Positions 1-7,713 are shown, counted from the first letter of the stretch. The stretch: DNA of 34,406 nucleotides from an uncultured Oscillospiraceae bacterium (GCA_910579965.1 CAJTWF010000032.1:1-34406); one strand, 5' to 3'. The notes: generated from the sequence alone by a model not told the origin. Program-made: numbers and translations.

Positions 1-70
1 CGTCAGGATGCCTGCGGATTTTTGCCTTGCAGGGCAAAAAATCCACTCGCCAATCTATTAAACAGGCTCT
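1..70. repeat. Right end of a dispersed repeat element, cut by the window start
   Basis: The segment carries CGTCAGGATGCCTGCGG and ends in ACAGGCTCT at 62-70. The complete element at 10223-10385 shares a CGTCAGGATTGCTGCGG core and ends in ACAGGTTCT, so this looks like the terminal part of a related copy. The hydrolase stop codon (TAG, 69-71 on the minus strand) lies exactly on its edge. Membership of one family is inferred from these two shared blocks. Confidence 0.55.
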
Positions 71-1142
71 AAGGCATTGAGCTTGCCCTCTGGTAGAAGT
101 CCAAAACGCTGTCCATAAATTCCCCGTCCACCGCCGAGGCCCGGCGCTTGTCAACGGGCGCGTAGAAGGCCTCCTTCACGTCCTCCGGGATCTCCCCGCC
201 GTACTGCTCGTAGAGGGCCTCATAGGCCCGGTTGATCTCCTCCCGGTAGGCGATGCTGTCCGGGGACTGGAAGAGGCTGTTGTGTCCATTCTGCCCCTCC
301 TGGCTGCGGACGATGTACTCCACGTTGGGGTTGGTGATCTGGTCCCGGGCGGCCATGATGCTGACCGTGTCAAAGCCCACCGTGTCATCAGCGCTGCCGT
401 GGAGGAGGAGCACCGGCGTACCGGCGGCGTTGATGGCGTCCACTGCTGTCAGGGACAGGGTATCGCCGAAGGTCAGCGTCTGATTGAGCCAGATGAAGGG
501 ATATTCCGCGTAGACCAGGGGCCCCATCATGTCCTCCCCCCAGGAGAGGATCATGGGCAGGGGATCGTTGAACCCGGCCACGCTGGCGGCTGCGGTGACC
601 CGGTGGTCAAAGTGGAGGACCGCCGCTGCGGCGTAGCCGCCCCAGCTATGGCCGTAGAGGAGGACGGGCAGGCCGTCGAACCGGCTCTCCCCCTCCGCCC
701 AGGTCAGGGCCGCGTCCAGATCCAGCAGGGACTGGCTCAGGCCCACGCAGTTTTTCCCCTCGCTGTCCCAGCAGCCTGTGTTGCTGTAGCACAGGACCTG
801 ATAGCCGTGGTCCACAAAGTACAGGGCCTCGGACAGATAGCTCTCCTCGCCGCCCCCCAGGCCGTGGGAGATGACCACCAGCCCCGCCGGGTTTCCCCCG
901 CCGTATAGGTGGCCCCGCAGGCGGTTTTTGCCGGAGAGGAAGCTGACCGCCTCCCGGCCGTACTGGTCCGCCACGTCGCCGTAGCGGAGGCTGGCGGTGT
1001 ACTCCCGGGGCGCGGTGCGCCGGAAGGTGTCGCCAAAAAGAACCTGCACCGCCGCCAGGGACACAAGGGAGAAGAGGACCGCCGCCGCCAGCAGGACCAG
1101 GCCCGCGATCTTCAGAGCGCTCCTTCTTTTCTGTGCTTTCAT
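69..1142 (-). CDS. Membrane-anchored alpha/beta hydrolase
   Basis: A 357-residue protein with one N-terminal membrane segment (about residues 11-35), so the catalytic domain probably lies outside the membrane. The fold signatures are visible: an oxyanion-loop HG motif (SHGLGGG, about 92-98), the nucleophile elbow GHSWGG with Ser166, a candidate acid Asp252/253 in HGSADDTVG, and His287 in GQNGHNS. Family knowledge says serine hydrolase (esterase, lipase or peptidase-like); the substrate cannot be read. I chose the ATG at 1142 because it follows the ybeY stop by one base and directly precedes a Lys/Arg-rich signal-anchor; an upstream in-frame extension would overlap ybeY and is basic and low in complexity. 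It is the last gene of the yqfC-to-ybeY run. Its stop codon falls on the edge of a dispersed repeat, so the native C-terminus may have been slightly altered. Confidence 0.85.
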   Translation of the reverse strand: MKAQKRRSALKIAGLVLLAAAVLFSLVSLAAVQVLFGDTFRRTAPREYTASLRYGDVADQYGREAVSFLSGKNRLRGHLYGGGNPAGLVVISHGLGGGEESYLSEALYFVDHGYQVLCYSNTGCWDSEGKNCVGLSQSLLDLDAALTWAEGESRFDGLPVLLYGHSWGGYAAAAVLHFDHRVTAAASVAGFNDPLPMILSWGEDMMGPLVYAEYPFIWLNQTLTFGDTLSLTAVDAINAAGTPVLLLHGSADDTVGFDTVSIMAARDQITNPNVEYIVRSQEGQNGHNSLFQSPDSIAYREEINRAYEALYEQYGGEIPEDVKEAFYAPVDKRRASAVDGEFMDSVLDFYQRASSMP

Positions 1143-1143
1143 C

Positions 1144-1635
1144 TTACCGCTCCAATCCCAGCTCCGCCATAATGGCCTCCTCCCGGGCCCGCATCCGGGC
1201 CTTCTCCGGCCCCTCGTCCAGGTGGTCATAGCCCAGCAGGTGGAGGACCGAGTGGACCACCAGATAGGCCAGCTCCCGGCGGTTGGAGTGGCCGTACTCC
1301 CTGGCCTGGGCCTGGACCCGCTCCATGGAGAGCATCATGTCCCCCAGGGGGATCAGCCCCGTGGCCGGGTCCGCGTCCTCCGGGCCGGGGAGCTGTCCCG
1401 GCTCCAGGGGGAACATGGGGAAGCTGAGCACGTCCGTGGGCCGGTCCACCCCCCGCTGCTCCAGGTTCACCTCACGGATCCTGGCGTCGCTGGTGACGCG
1501 CACGTCCACCTCGCAGGGGAAGTCCACCCCCTGGGCCGCCAGGGCGGCGCGGATCACCTTCCGAATGAAGGCCCGCAGGCTCTCGCTGATCCCCGGCACG
1601 TCCGCCGTCACGGGGATGTAGTGTCTTTTTGCCAT
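1144..1635 (-). CDS. ybeY: Endoribonuclease YbeY, 16S rRNA maturation
   Basis: A 163-residue protein with the diagnostic zinc motif HSVLHLLGYDH, giving the three histidines His128, His132 and His138. Upstream is the RPTDVLSFP block typical of the family. YbeY is a single-strand-specific metallo-endoribonuclease acting in 16S rRNA 3'-end processing and ribosome quality control in the cytoplasm. The length is normal. I chose the ATG at 1635, which gives the conserved N-terminus just after the GNAT gene stop (1641-1643); the ribosome site AGAGAAGTGAT is only moderate. In Bacillus, ybeY lies downstream of phoH, separated by yqfF and dgkA; here a GNAT gene takes their place. Close gene spacing implies translational coupling with the hydrolase. 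Confidence 0.95.
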   Translation of the reverse strand: MAKRHYIPVTADVPGISESLRAFIRKVIRAALAAQGVDFPCEVDVRVTSDARIREVNLEQRGVDRPTDVLSFPMFPLEPGQLPGPEDADPATGLIPLGDMMLSMERVQAQAREYGHSNRRELAYLVVHSVLHLLGYDHLDEGPEKARMRAREEAIMAELGLER

Positions 1636-1640
1636 CAATA

Positions 1641-2069
1641 TCACTTCTCTTTCTTTGCCAGCGCCTTGGTGAAAAACAGCTCCGCGGGCTGCGCATAGCC
1701 GGCCTCCCGGAGGAGCAGGCACCCCGCGTCCCGGTAGCCCAGCCGCCGGTAAAACCCCTGGGCGCGCTCGTCCGCCCGGGTGGAGGCCATCACCAGCCTG
1801 TGGCCCCGGGCCGCCATGTCCGATTCCCACCGGGCCAGCAGCGCCCGCCCCAGCCCCTGGCCCCGCCGGTCCTCCGCCACGGCCAGGAGGGTGCAGAAGG
1901 GGATCTCGTCCCAGAAGAGGTTCCAGCGCAGCAGGCCGGCGGGTTGGCCGTCCTCCTCCAGGACATACCCCTCCCGGTCCCGGACCTTCCGGGCAAAGCC
2001 CTCCTCCGGCAGATGCCGGTCCAGCCGGAGCCAGAAGGGCCTGTCCTCCGTCATCACGTGCCGGATCAC
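1641..2069 (-). CDS. GNAT family N-acetyltransferase
   Basis: A 142-residue single-domain GNAT protein. The acetyl-CoA binding segment is recognisable as VAEDRRGQGLGRALLARWE (about residues 61-79; the R/Q-x-x-G-x-G/A loop), followed by the C-terminal FYRRLGYRDAGCLLL block. It should transfer an acetyl group from acetyl-CoA to an amine, but the substrate is unknown. The ATG at 2069 overlaps the phoH stop by four bases (ATGA), so the two are translationally coupled. Finding a GNAT gene between phoH and ybeY, with no yqfF/pgpH or dgkA, differs from the Bacillus arrangement. Confidence 0.88.
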   Translation of the reverse strand: MIRHVMTEDRPFWLRLDRHLPEEGFARKVRDREGYVLEEDGQPAGLLRWNLFWDEIPFCTLLAVAEDRRGQGLGRALLARWESDMAARGHRLVMASTRADERAQGFYRRLGYRDAGCLLLREAGYAQPAELFFTKALAKKEK

Positions 2070-3046
2070 TCCCGGGCCCTCTTCTTCCCCTTGCCGCTAT
2101 AATTGTAGTAGTCGTCGTAGGCCTTGATGATCCGCTGGACCATCACATGGCGGACCACGTCCTGGTCCGTGAGGGTGCAGATGCCGATGCCCTCCACGTT
2201 TTTCAGCACCCGCACAGCCTCCTTCAGGCCCGAGGTCTTGTCCGCCGGCAGGTCAATCTGGGTCACGTCCCCGGTGATGACCACCTTGGAGCCGAAGCCC
2301 ATGCGGGTGAGGAACATCTTCATCTGCTCCCGGCTGGTGTTCTGGGCCTCGTCCAGGATAATGAAGCTGTCGTCCAGGGTCCGGCCCCGCATGTAGGCCA
2401 GGGGGGCCACCTCGATATTGCCCCGCTCCAGGTACTTGTGGTAGGTCTCCGCCCCCAGCATGTCGAAGAGGGCGTCATAGAGGGGCCGGAGGTAGGGGTC
2501 CACCTTGCTCTGGAGATCCCCGGGCAGGAAGCCCAGCCGCTCCCCGGCCTCCACCGCCGGGCGGGTGAGGATGATGCGGTTGACCTGCTTGTCCCGGAAG
2601 GCGGCCACGGCGGCGGCCACCGCCAGATAGGTCTTGCCCGTGCCGGCGGGGCCCACGCCGATGGTGACGGTGTTGTTCAGCACCGACTCCACGTACCGCT
2701 TCTGTCCGATGGTCTTGGCCTTCACCGGCCGGCCCTTGGCGGTGATGCAGATCACGTCCGCCGTCAGCTCGGAGACCTTCTCCTCCTGGCCGGACCGGGC
2801 CAGACCGATGACATAGCGCACGGTCTGCTCCCCGATGTTCTCCCCCCGGCTGGAGAGGGTGAGCAGGGCCCGGATGGCCTTGGCGGCCAGCATGGCGTCC
2901 TCCGGCTCGCCGGTGATGCGCAGCTCCCCGTCCCGGTTGGCCACGGTTACGTGGAACTCCGCCTCCATGAGCCGGATGTTCTCGTCAAAAGAGCCGAAGA
3001 TGTTCACCGCCTGCTCCAGCCGCTCGATTTCTATCCTTTGTTCCAT
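2066..3046 (-). CDS. phoH: PhoH-like ATPase
   Basis: A 326-residue protein with Walker A GPAGTGKT, Walker B FIILDEAQN and the TRMGFGSKVVITGD block typical of PhoH/PhoL. An N-terminal KH/NYN-like segment (residues 1-100) precedes the P-loop domain. The family consists of RNA-associated cytoplasmic ATPases, often phosphate-regulated, with a possible role alongside YbeY in RNA metabolism. I chose the ATG at 3046 because AAAGGAG lies about 12 bases upstream and the conserved sequence starts there; a longer frame to 3130 adds only basic residues. It sits 129 bases downstream of yqfD, the standard sporulation-cluster order. No pho-type regulatory box was recognised. Confidence 0.95.
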   Translation of the reverse strand: MEQRIEIERLEQAVNIFGSFDENIRLMEAEFHVTVANRDGELRITGEPEDAMLAAKAIRALLTLSSRGENIGEQTVRYVIGLARSGQEEKVSELTADVICITAKGRPVKAKTIGQKRYVESVLNNTVTIGVGPAGTGKTYLAVAAAVAAFRDKQVNRIILTRPAVEAGERLGFLPGDLQSKVDPYLRPLYDALFDMLGAETYHKYLERGNIEVAPLAYMRGRTLDDSFIILDEAQNTSREQMKMFLTRMGFGSKVVITGDVTQIDLPADKTSGLKEAVRVLKNVEGIGICTLTDQDVVRHVMVQRIIKAYDDYYNYSGKGKKRARE

Positions 3047-3109
3047 AGATGTGCCTTGTCTCCTTTGTGATTCTCCTCTTTTCTCTGTGAACAGACGCCG
3101 CCCCCGGCG

Positions 3110-3160
3110 GGCCTGCCGGAAAAGAAGCAAAAGAAAAGCGTTTGAAGGTTTTGTTTCTTC
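3110..3160 (-). repeat. Degenerate copy of the T-rich repeat between yqfD and phoH
   Basis: On the minus strand this stretch reads CTTTTCTTTTGCTTCTTTTCC, resembling the AAAGTTCTTTTTGCTTCTTTT arm of the repeats at 4651, 4872, 13970 and 16244. It lacks the second hairpin arm. The relation is a judgement by eye. Confidence 0.3.
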
Positions 3161-3175
3161 TAAAAAATCAATGCC

Positions 3176-4354
3176 TCACGGCAGCTCCACCAGCCGCCCC
3201 ACCTGCTCCTCGCACTCGGCGGAGAGGGTGACCAGCAGGGTGTCCCCCCGCGCCTCCGTGGACAGGGACCGGGAGAGCACCTTTCCCTCCTCCATGGAGG
3301 CGGCCAGCTGCTTTGTGAGCACCAGATCCGCCAGGCGCAGGGCCTCCTCCTCGCTTCTGACCTCCCGGGTGAGGGTGTAGGGCCGCAGGGTCTCCGTCAC
3401 CATGGTCACCGGCAGGGCGATCCCGCCGGGCAGCCGCCACTTGTCCCAGGTTATTATTTTATCACAAGTATCCCCGGAAATGCTACTGCCAAAATACAAA
3501 TTTATCCGGTTTTTTCCCACCAGCAGGGCCCGGCGCACCTGCTCCCCGCCGGTGTGGGCCTTTCGCTCCACGGTCAGGGGCACCTGACAGCGGAGGGTGT
3601 ACCAGGTCCGGCCGTAGACCTTCCCCATGCCCCGCAGGTACCGGGCCCCGGCGAAGTCGTTCTCCACCACCCCGGAGATGAGCAGCTGCCCCTCGCTGAC
3701 CAGTGTGCCGGGCAGGACCTGCTTCTCCCCGTCCCAGGGCTCGATGGCGGTGATGAGGGCGTCCCTGGCGGCCACTGTGTTCCCCGGCCGCCGCTTGCTG
3801 ACAATCTCCGGGGGCGGGATCCGCTCCCGGACCTGGACGTAGGCCCGGCACCCCTTCACGTTCACCGCGATGTAGCTCAGCTCCGGGATCTCCAGCAGGA
3901 GGTAGTTGCGCAGCTCAAAGGAGTCCACGGCGTAGCCGTAGGTTCCGAACCCCACCCCGTACTTCTCCAGGGCCCGCAGAATCTCCTCCTCGGACACCGC
4001 CTCGCTGCCCTCGATCTCAAAGTCCCAGATGAAGAAGGACCCCCAGATCAGCGCCGCCGCGCAGACCCCCAGGGTCACCCACAGGGCGTATCGGCGGCGC
4101 ATCCGGCCCATGAAGAAGGGCACGCCCTTCCACCCCACCGCCGTCATGCCGCAGTCGATGCGGCGGCTGAGGCGGCGCAGCCGCTTCCAGTCCCGCCGGG
4201 CCATGGTGAAGGTGAACTCCACCGGCGAGATCCACTGGAGATCCCAGAACACGATCCCGTACTCCGCGCACAGGTTCAGCACCCGCTCCGGAAATCCGCT
4301 CTCCACCCGGCCCGTCACCTCCCCCTTCAGGAGGTTCACTATGCGGCGCATCAT
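3176..4354 (-). CDS. yqfD: Sporulation protein YqfD
   Basis: A 392-residue protein, close to the roughly 400 residues of Bacillus YqfD. There is an N-terminal cytoplasmic part (residues 1-90), one membrane segment (about 91-115, WVTLGVCAAALIWGSFFIW), and a large extracytoplasmic part beginning with a POTRA/FtsQ-like stretch (EGSEAVSEEEILRALEKYGV). YqfD is a sporulation protein; its biochemical role is not established. The start is one of two adjacent ATGs (4354 or 4351), and the yqfC stop at 4356-4358 is immediately upstream, so translation is probably coupled. It supports the view that the host forms endospores. Confidence 0.93.
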   Translation of the reverse strand: MMRRIVNLLKGEVTGRVESGFPERVLNLCAEYGIVFWDLQWISPVEFTFTMARRDWKRLRRLSRRIDCGMTAVGWKGVPFFMGRMRRRYALWVTLGVCAAALIWGSFFIWDFEIEGSEAVSEEEILRALEKYGVGFGTYGYAVDSFELRNYLLLEIPELSYIAVNVKGCRAYVQVRERIPPPEIVSKRRPGNTVAARDALITAIEPWDGEKQVLPGTLVSEGQLLISGVVENDFAGARYLRGMGKVYGRTWYTLRCQVPLTVERKAHTGGEQVRRALLVGKNRINLYFGSSISGDTCDKIITWDKWRLPGGIALPVTMVTETLRPYTLTREVRSEEEALRLADLVLTKQLAASMEEGKVLSRSLSTEARGDTLLVTLSAECEEQVGRLVELP

Positions 4355-4355
4355 C

Positions 4356-4628
4356 TCACTTCACCCACTCCACCCGGCTGATGTTCCCCCGTATGCGCAG
4401 CGCGTCCCCGGTCATGCTGGTCAGCTCCAGCCCCTGGCCGTACACCCGCACGATCATGGCCTCCCCGTTGACGTCGATCTCCTCCCCGCTGTAGGAGAGG
4501 ATCCCCCGGTGGTGCTCCATGTAGAAGTAGCCGCTGCCCAGCACCTCCACGTGGGGCAGGCCCGCCACCAGATCCGCCGGCAGATCAAACAGCTCTGCCG
4601 CCTCAAGAAATACCTTCTTCTTTTCCAT
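4356..4628 (-). CDS. yqfC: Sporulation protein YqfC
   Basis: A 90-residue protein with the family pattern LPADLVAGLPHVEVLGSGYF near the N-terminus and a C-terminus rich in beta-strand (EAMIVRVYGQGLELTSM, ALRIRGNISRVEW). This YabP/YqfC family is found in endospore formers, usually directly before yqfD as here. I chose the ATG at 4628 because GGGAGG lies six bases upstream; an in-frame ATG eight codons earlier would place that ribosome site inside the gene. In sporulating relatives it is under mother-cell control, but I did not recognise a sigma-E promoter in the upstream 150 bases. A T-rich hairpin repeat lies 22 bases upstream. Confidence 0.93.
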   Translation of the reverse strand: MEKKKVFLEAAELFDLPADLVAGLPHVEVLGSGYFYMEHHRGILSYSGEEIDVNGEAMIVRVYGQGLELTSMTGDALRIRGNISRVEWVK

Positions 4629-4650
4629 ATGTTCCTCCCGATTTGCCGCC

Positions 4651-4694
4651 ATTCTTTTTTCCTGAAAGAAAAAAGAATCAAAAAAGAACCCTTT
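4651..4694 (-). repeat. T-rich hairpin repeat, copy A
   Basis: An 11-bp perfect stem (4651-4661 with 4668-4678) and a six-base loop. Read on the minus strand it is preceded by GGGTTCTTTTTTGATTC. Copies B, C and D share the layout AAAGTTCTTTTTG followed by a T-rich stem-loop. It lies in the leader of yqfC, sense orientation. Between here and the gntR start (4629-4947) I see only this repeat, copy B and the gntR promoter. Confidence 0.75.
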
Positions 4695-4778
4695 GGCCGA
4701 AAGGCTGACGCCTTCCGGCTCTGGACAGTGCGGCGCATATCCATATCTATGCGGCCGGCGTTTTTTTTAGAAAACCTC

Positions 4779-4807
4779 TTGACAAATTGCTCTTGATGTA
4801 TTATTGT
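4779..4807 (+). promoter_or_regulatory. Sigma-A promoter of the gntR operon
   Basis: TTGACA at 4779-4784, a 17-bp spacer, and TATTGT at 4802-4807. This is the only good promoter upstream of gntR. Its -10 box is overlapped by the 22-bp inverted repeat at 4804-4825. Confidence 0.7.
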
Positions 4808-4825
4808 ATTAACTACCTAATACAA
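4804..4825. promoter_or_regulatory. Inverted-repeat operator of the GntR (YtrA-type) regulator
   Basis: TTGTATTA, six bases, TAATACAA: a perfect 8-bp inverted repeat overlapping the -10 box of the gntR promoter. YtrA-subfamily regulators usually bind such palindromes in their own promoter, so autorepression of the operon is the natural reading. Binding is inferred. Confidence 0.65.
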
Positions 4826-4871
4826 CAGTACAGAAGCCTCGTACAGCTGCGTTGGGCGTGAACACCCTGTT

Positions 4872-4910
4872 AAAGTTCTTTTTGATTCTTTTTCTTTCAA
4901 GAAAAAGAAT
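4872..4910 (+). repeat. T-rich hairpin repeat, copy B
   Basis: AAAGTTCTTTTTG at 4873-4885, then a 10-bp stem (4885-4894 with 4901-4910) and a six-base loop. It is in the 5' leader of gntR, sense orientation, 37 bases before the start codon. Confidence 0.75.
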
Positions 4911-4947
4911 GACGGCTCATCGTATTTCTCTGCGAAAGGAGGAGCAT

Positions 4948-5313
4948 ATGGACTGGAAATTTACCGGCGACAGGCCCATCTGGCAGCAGCTGACGGAGCA
5001 GCTGACCCTGCGCATCCTGAAAGGACAGTACCCGCCCGGGGAGCGGCTGCCGGCGGTGCGGGAGCTGGCGGCCCAGGCGGGGGTCAACCCCAACACCATG
5101 CAGCGGGCCCTGGCCCAGCTGGAGGCCGACGGCCTGGCCGTGGGCAGCCGCACCGCCGGCCGCACGGTCACCCAGGACTATGGGGCCATCGAGGCGGCGG
5201 CCAAGGCCCGGGCCCGGGCCGCTGTGGCCGACTGCCTGCGCGTACTCTCAGAGCTGGGCTACACCCCCAGCGACGCCCTTGTGTTTGTAAAGGAGGAATT
5301 GGAACATGAATGA
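4948..5313 (+). CDS. GntR family transcriptional regulator, YtrA subfamily
   Basis: A 121-residue protein with an N-terminal winged helix-turn-helix (residues 1-72: PIWQQLTEQLTLRILKGQY, then LPAVRELAAQAGVNPNTMQRALAQLEADGL) and only a short helical tail. That is the YtrA layout, with no ligand-binding domain. Such proteins typically repress their own operon, which encodes an ABC exporter, and respond to cell-envelope stress or antibiotics; the inducer here is unknown. I chose the ATG at 4948 because AAAGGAGGAG sits six bases upstream. The stop overlaps the ABC ATPase start by eight bases. A palindromic operator lies on the -10 box upstream. Confidence 0.92.
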   Translation: MDWKFTGDRPIWQQLTEQLTLRILKGQYPPGERLPAVRELAAQAGVNPNTMQRALAQLEADGLAVGSRTAGRTVTQDYGAIEAAAKARARAAVADCLRVLSELGYTPSDALVFVKEELEHE

Positions 5314-6031
5314 ACAGCTCGTCACCTGCACGGCGCTGACCAAGCGCTACGGCAGCAAGACGGCCCTCACCGGCGTGAACCTGGAGCTGGGCCGGGGCCG
5401 CATCGTGGGCCTGCTGGGCCCCAACGGCAGCGGCAAGACCACCCTTATCAAGATTCTCTGCGGCCTTCTCCAGCCCACGGAGGGGGCGGTGCTGGTGGAC
5501 GGATCCCCGGTGGGGCCCTACACCAAGTCCATCATCAGCTACCTGCCGGACCGGATGTACTTTGCCGACTGGATGAAGGCCACGGACCTCTTTGACCTGT
5601 TCGCGGACTTTTACGCCGACTTTGACCGGACAAAGGCCCTGAACATGTGCGCCAGCCTGGGCGTCACCCCCAGCGACCGGATCAAGAGCATGTCCAAGGG
5701 CACCAAGGAGAAGGTGCAGCTGGTGATGGTCATGGCCCGGAAGGCCCAGCTCTATCTCCTGGATGAGCCTATTGCCGGGGTGGACCCGGCGGCCCGGGAC
5801 TTCATCCTCAACACCATTCTCACCAACTACAACGAGGAGGGCACGGTGCTCATCTCCACCCACCTCATCAGCGACATTGAGACGGTGCTGGACGAGGTGG
5901 TATTCCTCAAGGACGGCTCCGTCACGCTCCACGACGGGGTGGACAGCATCCGGGAGCGGGAGGGGAAGAGCGTGGACGCGCTGTTCCGGGAGATCTTCCG
6001 GGCCCACAATATGGAAGGAGGCGCGTTCTGA
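5306..6031 (+). CDS. ABC exporter ATP-binding protein
   Basis: A 241-residue ABC ATPase with Walker A GPNGSGKT (about residues 39-46), Walker B LYLLDEP, and the downstream His switch in ISTHLIS. The signature motif is the weak form MSKGTKEK instead of LSGGQ, as often seen in YtrB/BcrA-like exporters. It should power the ABC-2 permease encoded next, with which its stop and start overlap by one base. The substrate is unknown; GntR-YtrA operons are usually linked to antimicrobial or cell-wall stress, so a drug or peptide export role is a family-based guess. Confidence 0.92.
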   Translation: MNEQLVTCTALTKRYGSKTALTGVNLELGRGRIVGLLGPNGSGKTTLIKILCGLLQPTEGAVLVDGSPVGPYTKSIISYLPDRMYFADWMKATDLFDLFADFYADFDRTKALNMCASLGVTPSDRIKSMSKGTKEKVQLVMVMARKAQLYLLDEPIAGVDPAARDFILNTILTNYNEEGTVLISTHLISDIETVLDEVVFLKDGSVTLHDGVDSIREREGKSVDALFREIFRAHNMEGGAF

Positions 6032-6837
6032 TGTTTGGAAGGCTTGTGAAATACGATTTCCGCTCCATGTTCAAGCAGTTCGGCTTCATCTGGCCCGCGG
6101 CCCTGCTGCTGGCCATGGTGAACCACTTCACCCTCTTCGGTCTGAACAGCACCAGCACCGTGGGGGAGACCACCGCCGGCATGGCCATGCTGGTATATGT
6201 GGCCATCCTTATGGCCATGTTCATCATCACCATGATCTTTGTCATCCAGCGGTTCTTCAAGGGCCTTCTGGGGGACGAGGGATATCTGATGCACACCCTG
6301 CCGGTCAGGCCCTGGCAGCTCATCTCCTCCAAGCTCCTCAGCGCGGTGGCGGCCACCCTGCTGAGCATCGTTGTGGCGGTCTTCTCCATCCTGCTTATCG
6401 CGCCCGTCCAGTGGGTCCCTGAGCTGGGAACCCTGTTCCGGGGCCTGGGGTACCTCTTCACCCACTGGAACATCCATGCCACCCACGGCGTCTTCTTCCT
6501 GCTGGAGCTCCTGCTGCTTATCTGCGTGGGCATGGCCCAGGGGTATCTCCAGCTGTATCTGGCCATGGCGGTCGGCCATCTGTTCAACAGAAATCGGGTG
6601 GCCATGAGCGTGGCGGCCTATATCGCCATCAATGCGGTGATGGGCACGCTCCTGGGCGTCCTGGGGTCCATCAATTTCCGCCCCCTCAGGGCGGCGCTGG
6701 ATGTGCTGTCCGGCGTGGAGGGCATGGCCGGGGCCCATGTGGCCTTATGGATTGCCATCGTGTGGACCGGACTGCTGAGCGCCCTCTACTTCTTCTGCAC
6801 GGAGTACATCCTCCGCAGGCGGCTGAATCTGGAGTAA
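6031..6837 (+). CDS. ABC-2 type transporter permease
   Basis: A 268-residue membrane protein with about six hydrophobic segments (for example residues 18-37, 50-80, 99-127, 148-178, 186-214, 234-258). The EGYLMHTLPVRPWQLISSKLLSA stretch (residues about 86-108) is typical of ABC-2 permeases, where the first cytoplasmic loop meets the ATPase. It is the partner of the preceding ATP-binding subunit and overlaps it by one base (TGATG). The transported substrate is not predictable from sequence. The gene is full length, ending in a short basic tail. Confidence 0.88.
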   Translation: MFGRLVKYDFRSMFKQFGFIWPAALLLAMVNHFTLFGLNSTSTVGETTAGMAMLVYVAILMAMFIITMIFVIQRFFKGLLGDEGYLMHTLPVRPWQLISSKLLSAVAATLLSIVVAVFSILLIAPVQWVPELGTLFRGLGYLFTHWNIHATHGVFFLLELLLLICVGMAQGYLQLYLAMAVGHLFNRNRVAMSVAAYIAINAVMGTLLGVLGSINFRPLRAALDVLSGVEGMAGAHVALWIAIVWTGLLSALYFFCTEYILRRRLNLE

Positions 6838-6852
6838 GGGGGAGATCTGTCC

Positions 6853-7713
6853 ATGGAAGCATCTGTCACACCGGGAATCGGGGCGCGCCGGGGGCTGACC
6901 TCCACCGGGCTCAAGGGCATCGCCCTGGCGCTTATGGTTCTTGACCACATCCACTATATCTTCGGCTTCACCGGGTGGATTCCGGAGTGGTTTTCCATGC
7001 TGGGCCGGCTGTCCGCGCCCCTGTTCCTGTTCTGCGCGGTGGAGGGGTTCACCCACACCCGGAGCCGGAAAACCTACTTTCTGCGGGTCTACGCCCTGTC
7101 GGTGCTCATGACCGGGCTGCTGCTGGTGATGAACCTCCTGGGCGTTCTGGTCCGGCCGGACGGCTTCTACCCCATGAACGGCATCATGACCACCTTCGCC
7201 GTTCTCACCATTGTCTGGCAGGGCATGGACTGGCTGGGGGAGGGGCGGTATCTCCGGGGCGCGGCGGCGGTGATTCTGCCGCTGGCCTGGCCCATGCTGC
7301 TCACCGCGGCCATGGGGGCCCTCCCGGCCCTGGGCCTGCCGCTGACGGCGCTGATCGCCCTGGTCCCCACCTGGAACTTCAGTCCGGACGCCAGCCTGCC
7401 CGTGCTGGTCTCAGGGATCCTGCTCTACCTCTGCCGCCGGAGGCGGCGGCTGCAGGTGGCCGCGTTTGCGGCGTTCCACCTGCTCTTCTATCTGGTCTAT
7501 GTGGGGCTGGTGTACTCCCAGACGCCCGGGTTTCACTGGACGCAGATGTTCACCGTTTACTACGAGTGGTACGGCGCTTTTGCGGGGCTCCTCATGCTGT
7601 GCTACAACGGACAGCGGGGGAGGGGCTGCAAAAACCTGTTCTACGCCTTTTATCCCGCCCATATCTATATTTTTTATATCCTGTCCTGGGCGCTGTATGT
7701 CTTCCTCAGCTGA
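6853..7713 (+). CDS. TraX family membrane protein
   Basis: A 286-residue polytopic protein. The N-terminal LKGIALALMVLDHIHYIFG and LGRLSAPLFLFCAVEGFTHTRS blocks are characteristic of TraX, with an Asp-His near the first membrane segment and a conserved Arg/Pro after it. About eight to nine hydrophobic segments follow. F-plasmid TraX N-acetylates pilin; chromosomal homologues in Firmicutes are of unknown function and may be acyltransferases of surface molecules. The gene lies 15 bases after the ABC permease with its own GGGGGAG site, so it is probably co-transcribed with the GntR-ABC operon. No conjugation gene is nearby, so the name should not be read as plasmid transfer. Confidence 0.85.
   Translation: MEASVTPGIGARRGLTSTGLKGIALALMVLDHIHYIFGFTGWIPEWFSMLGRLSAPLFLFCAVEGFTHTRSRKTYFLRVYALSVLMTGLLLVMNLLGVLVRPDGFYPMNGIMTTFAVLTIVWQGMDWLGEGRYLRGAAAVILPLAWPMLLTAAMGALPALGLPLTALIALVPTWNFSPDASLPVLVSGILLYLCRRRRRLQVAAFAAFHLLFYLVYVGLVYSQTPGFHWTQMFTVYYEWYGAFAGLLMLCYNGQRGRGCKNLFYAFYPAHIYIFYILSWALYVFLS

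Noticed and set aside
6853..7713. Evidence of a conjugative element from the TraX-like gene
   Set aside because: No relaxase, coupling protein, pilin or integrase is in the window. Chromosomal TraX relatives are common in Firmicutes.
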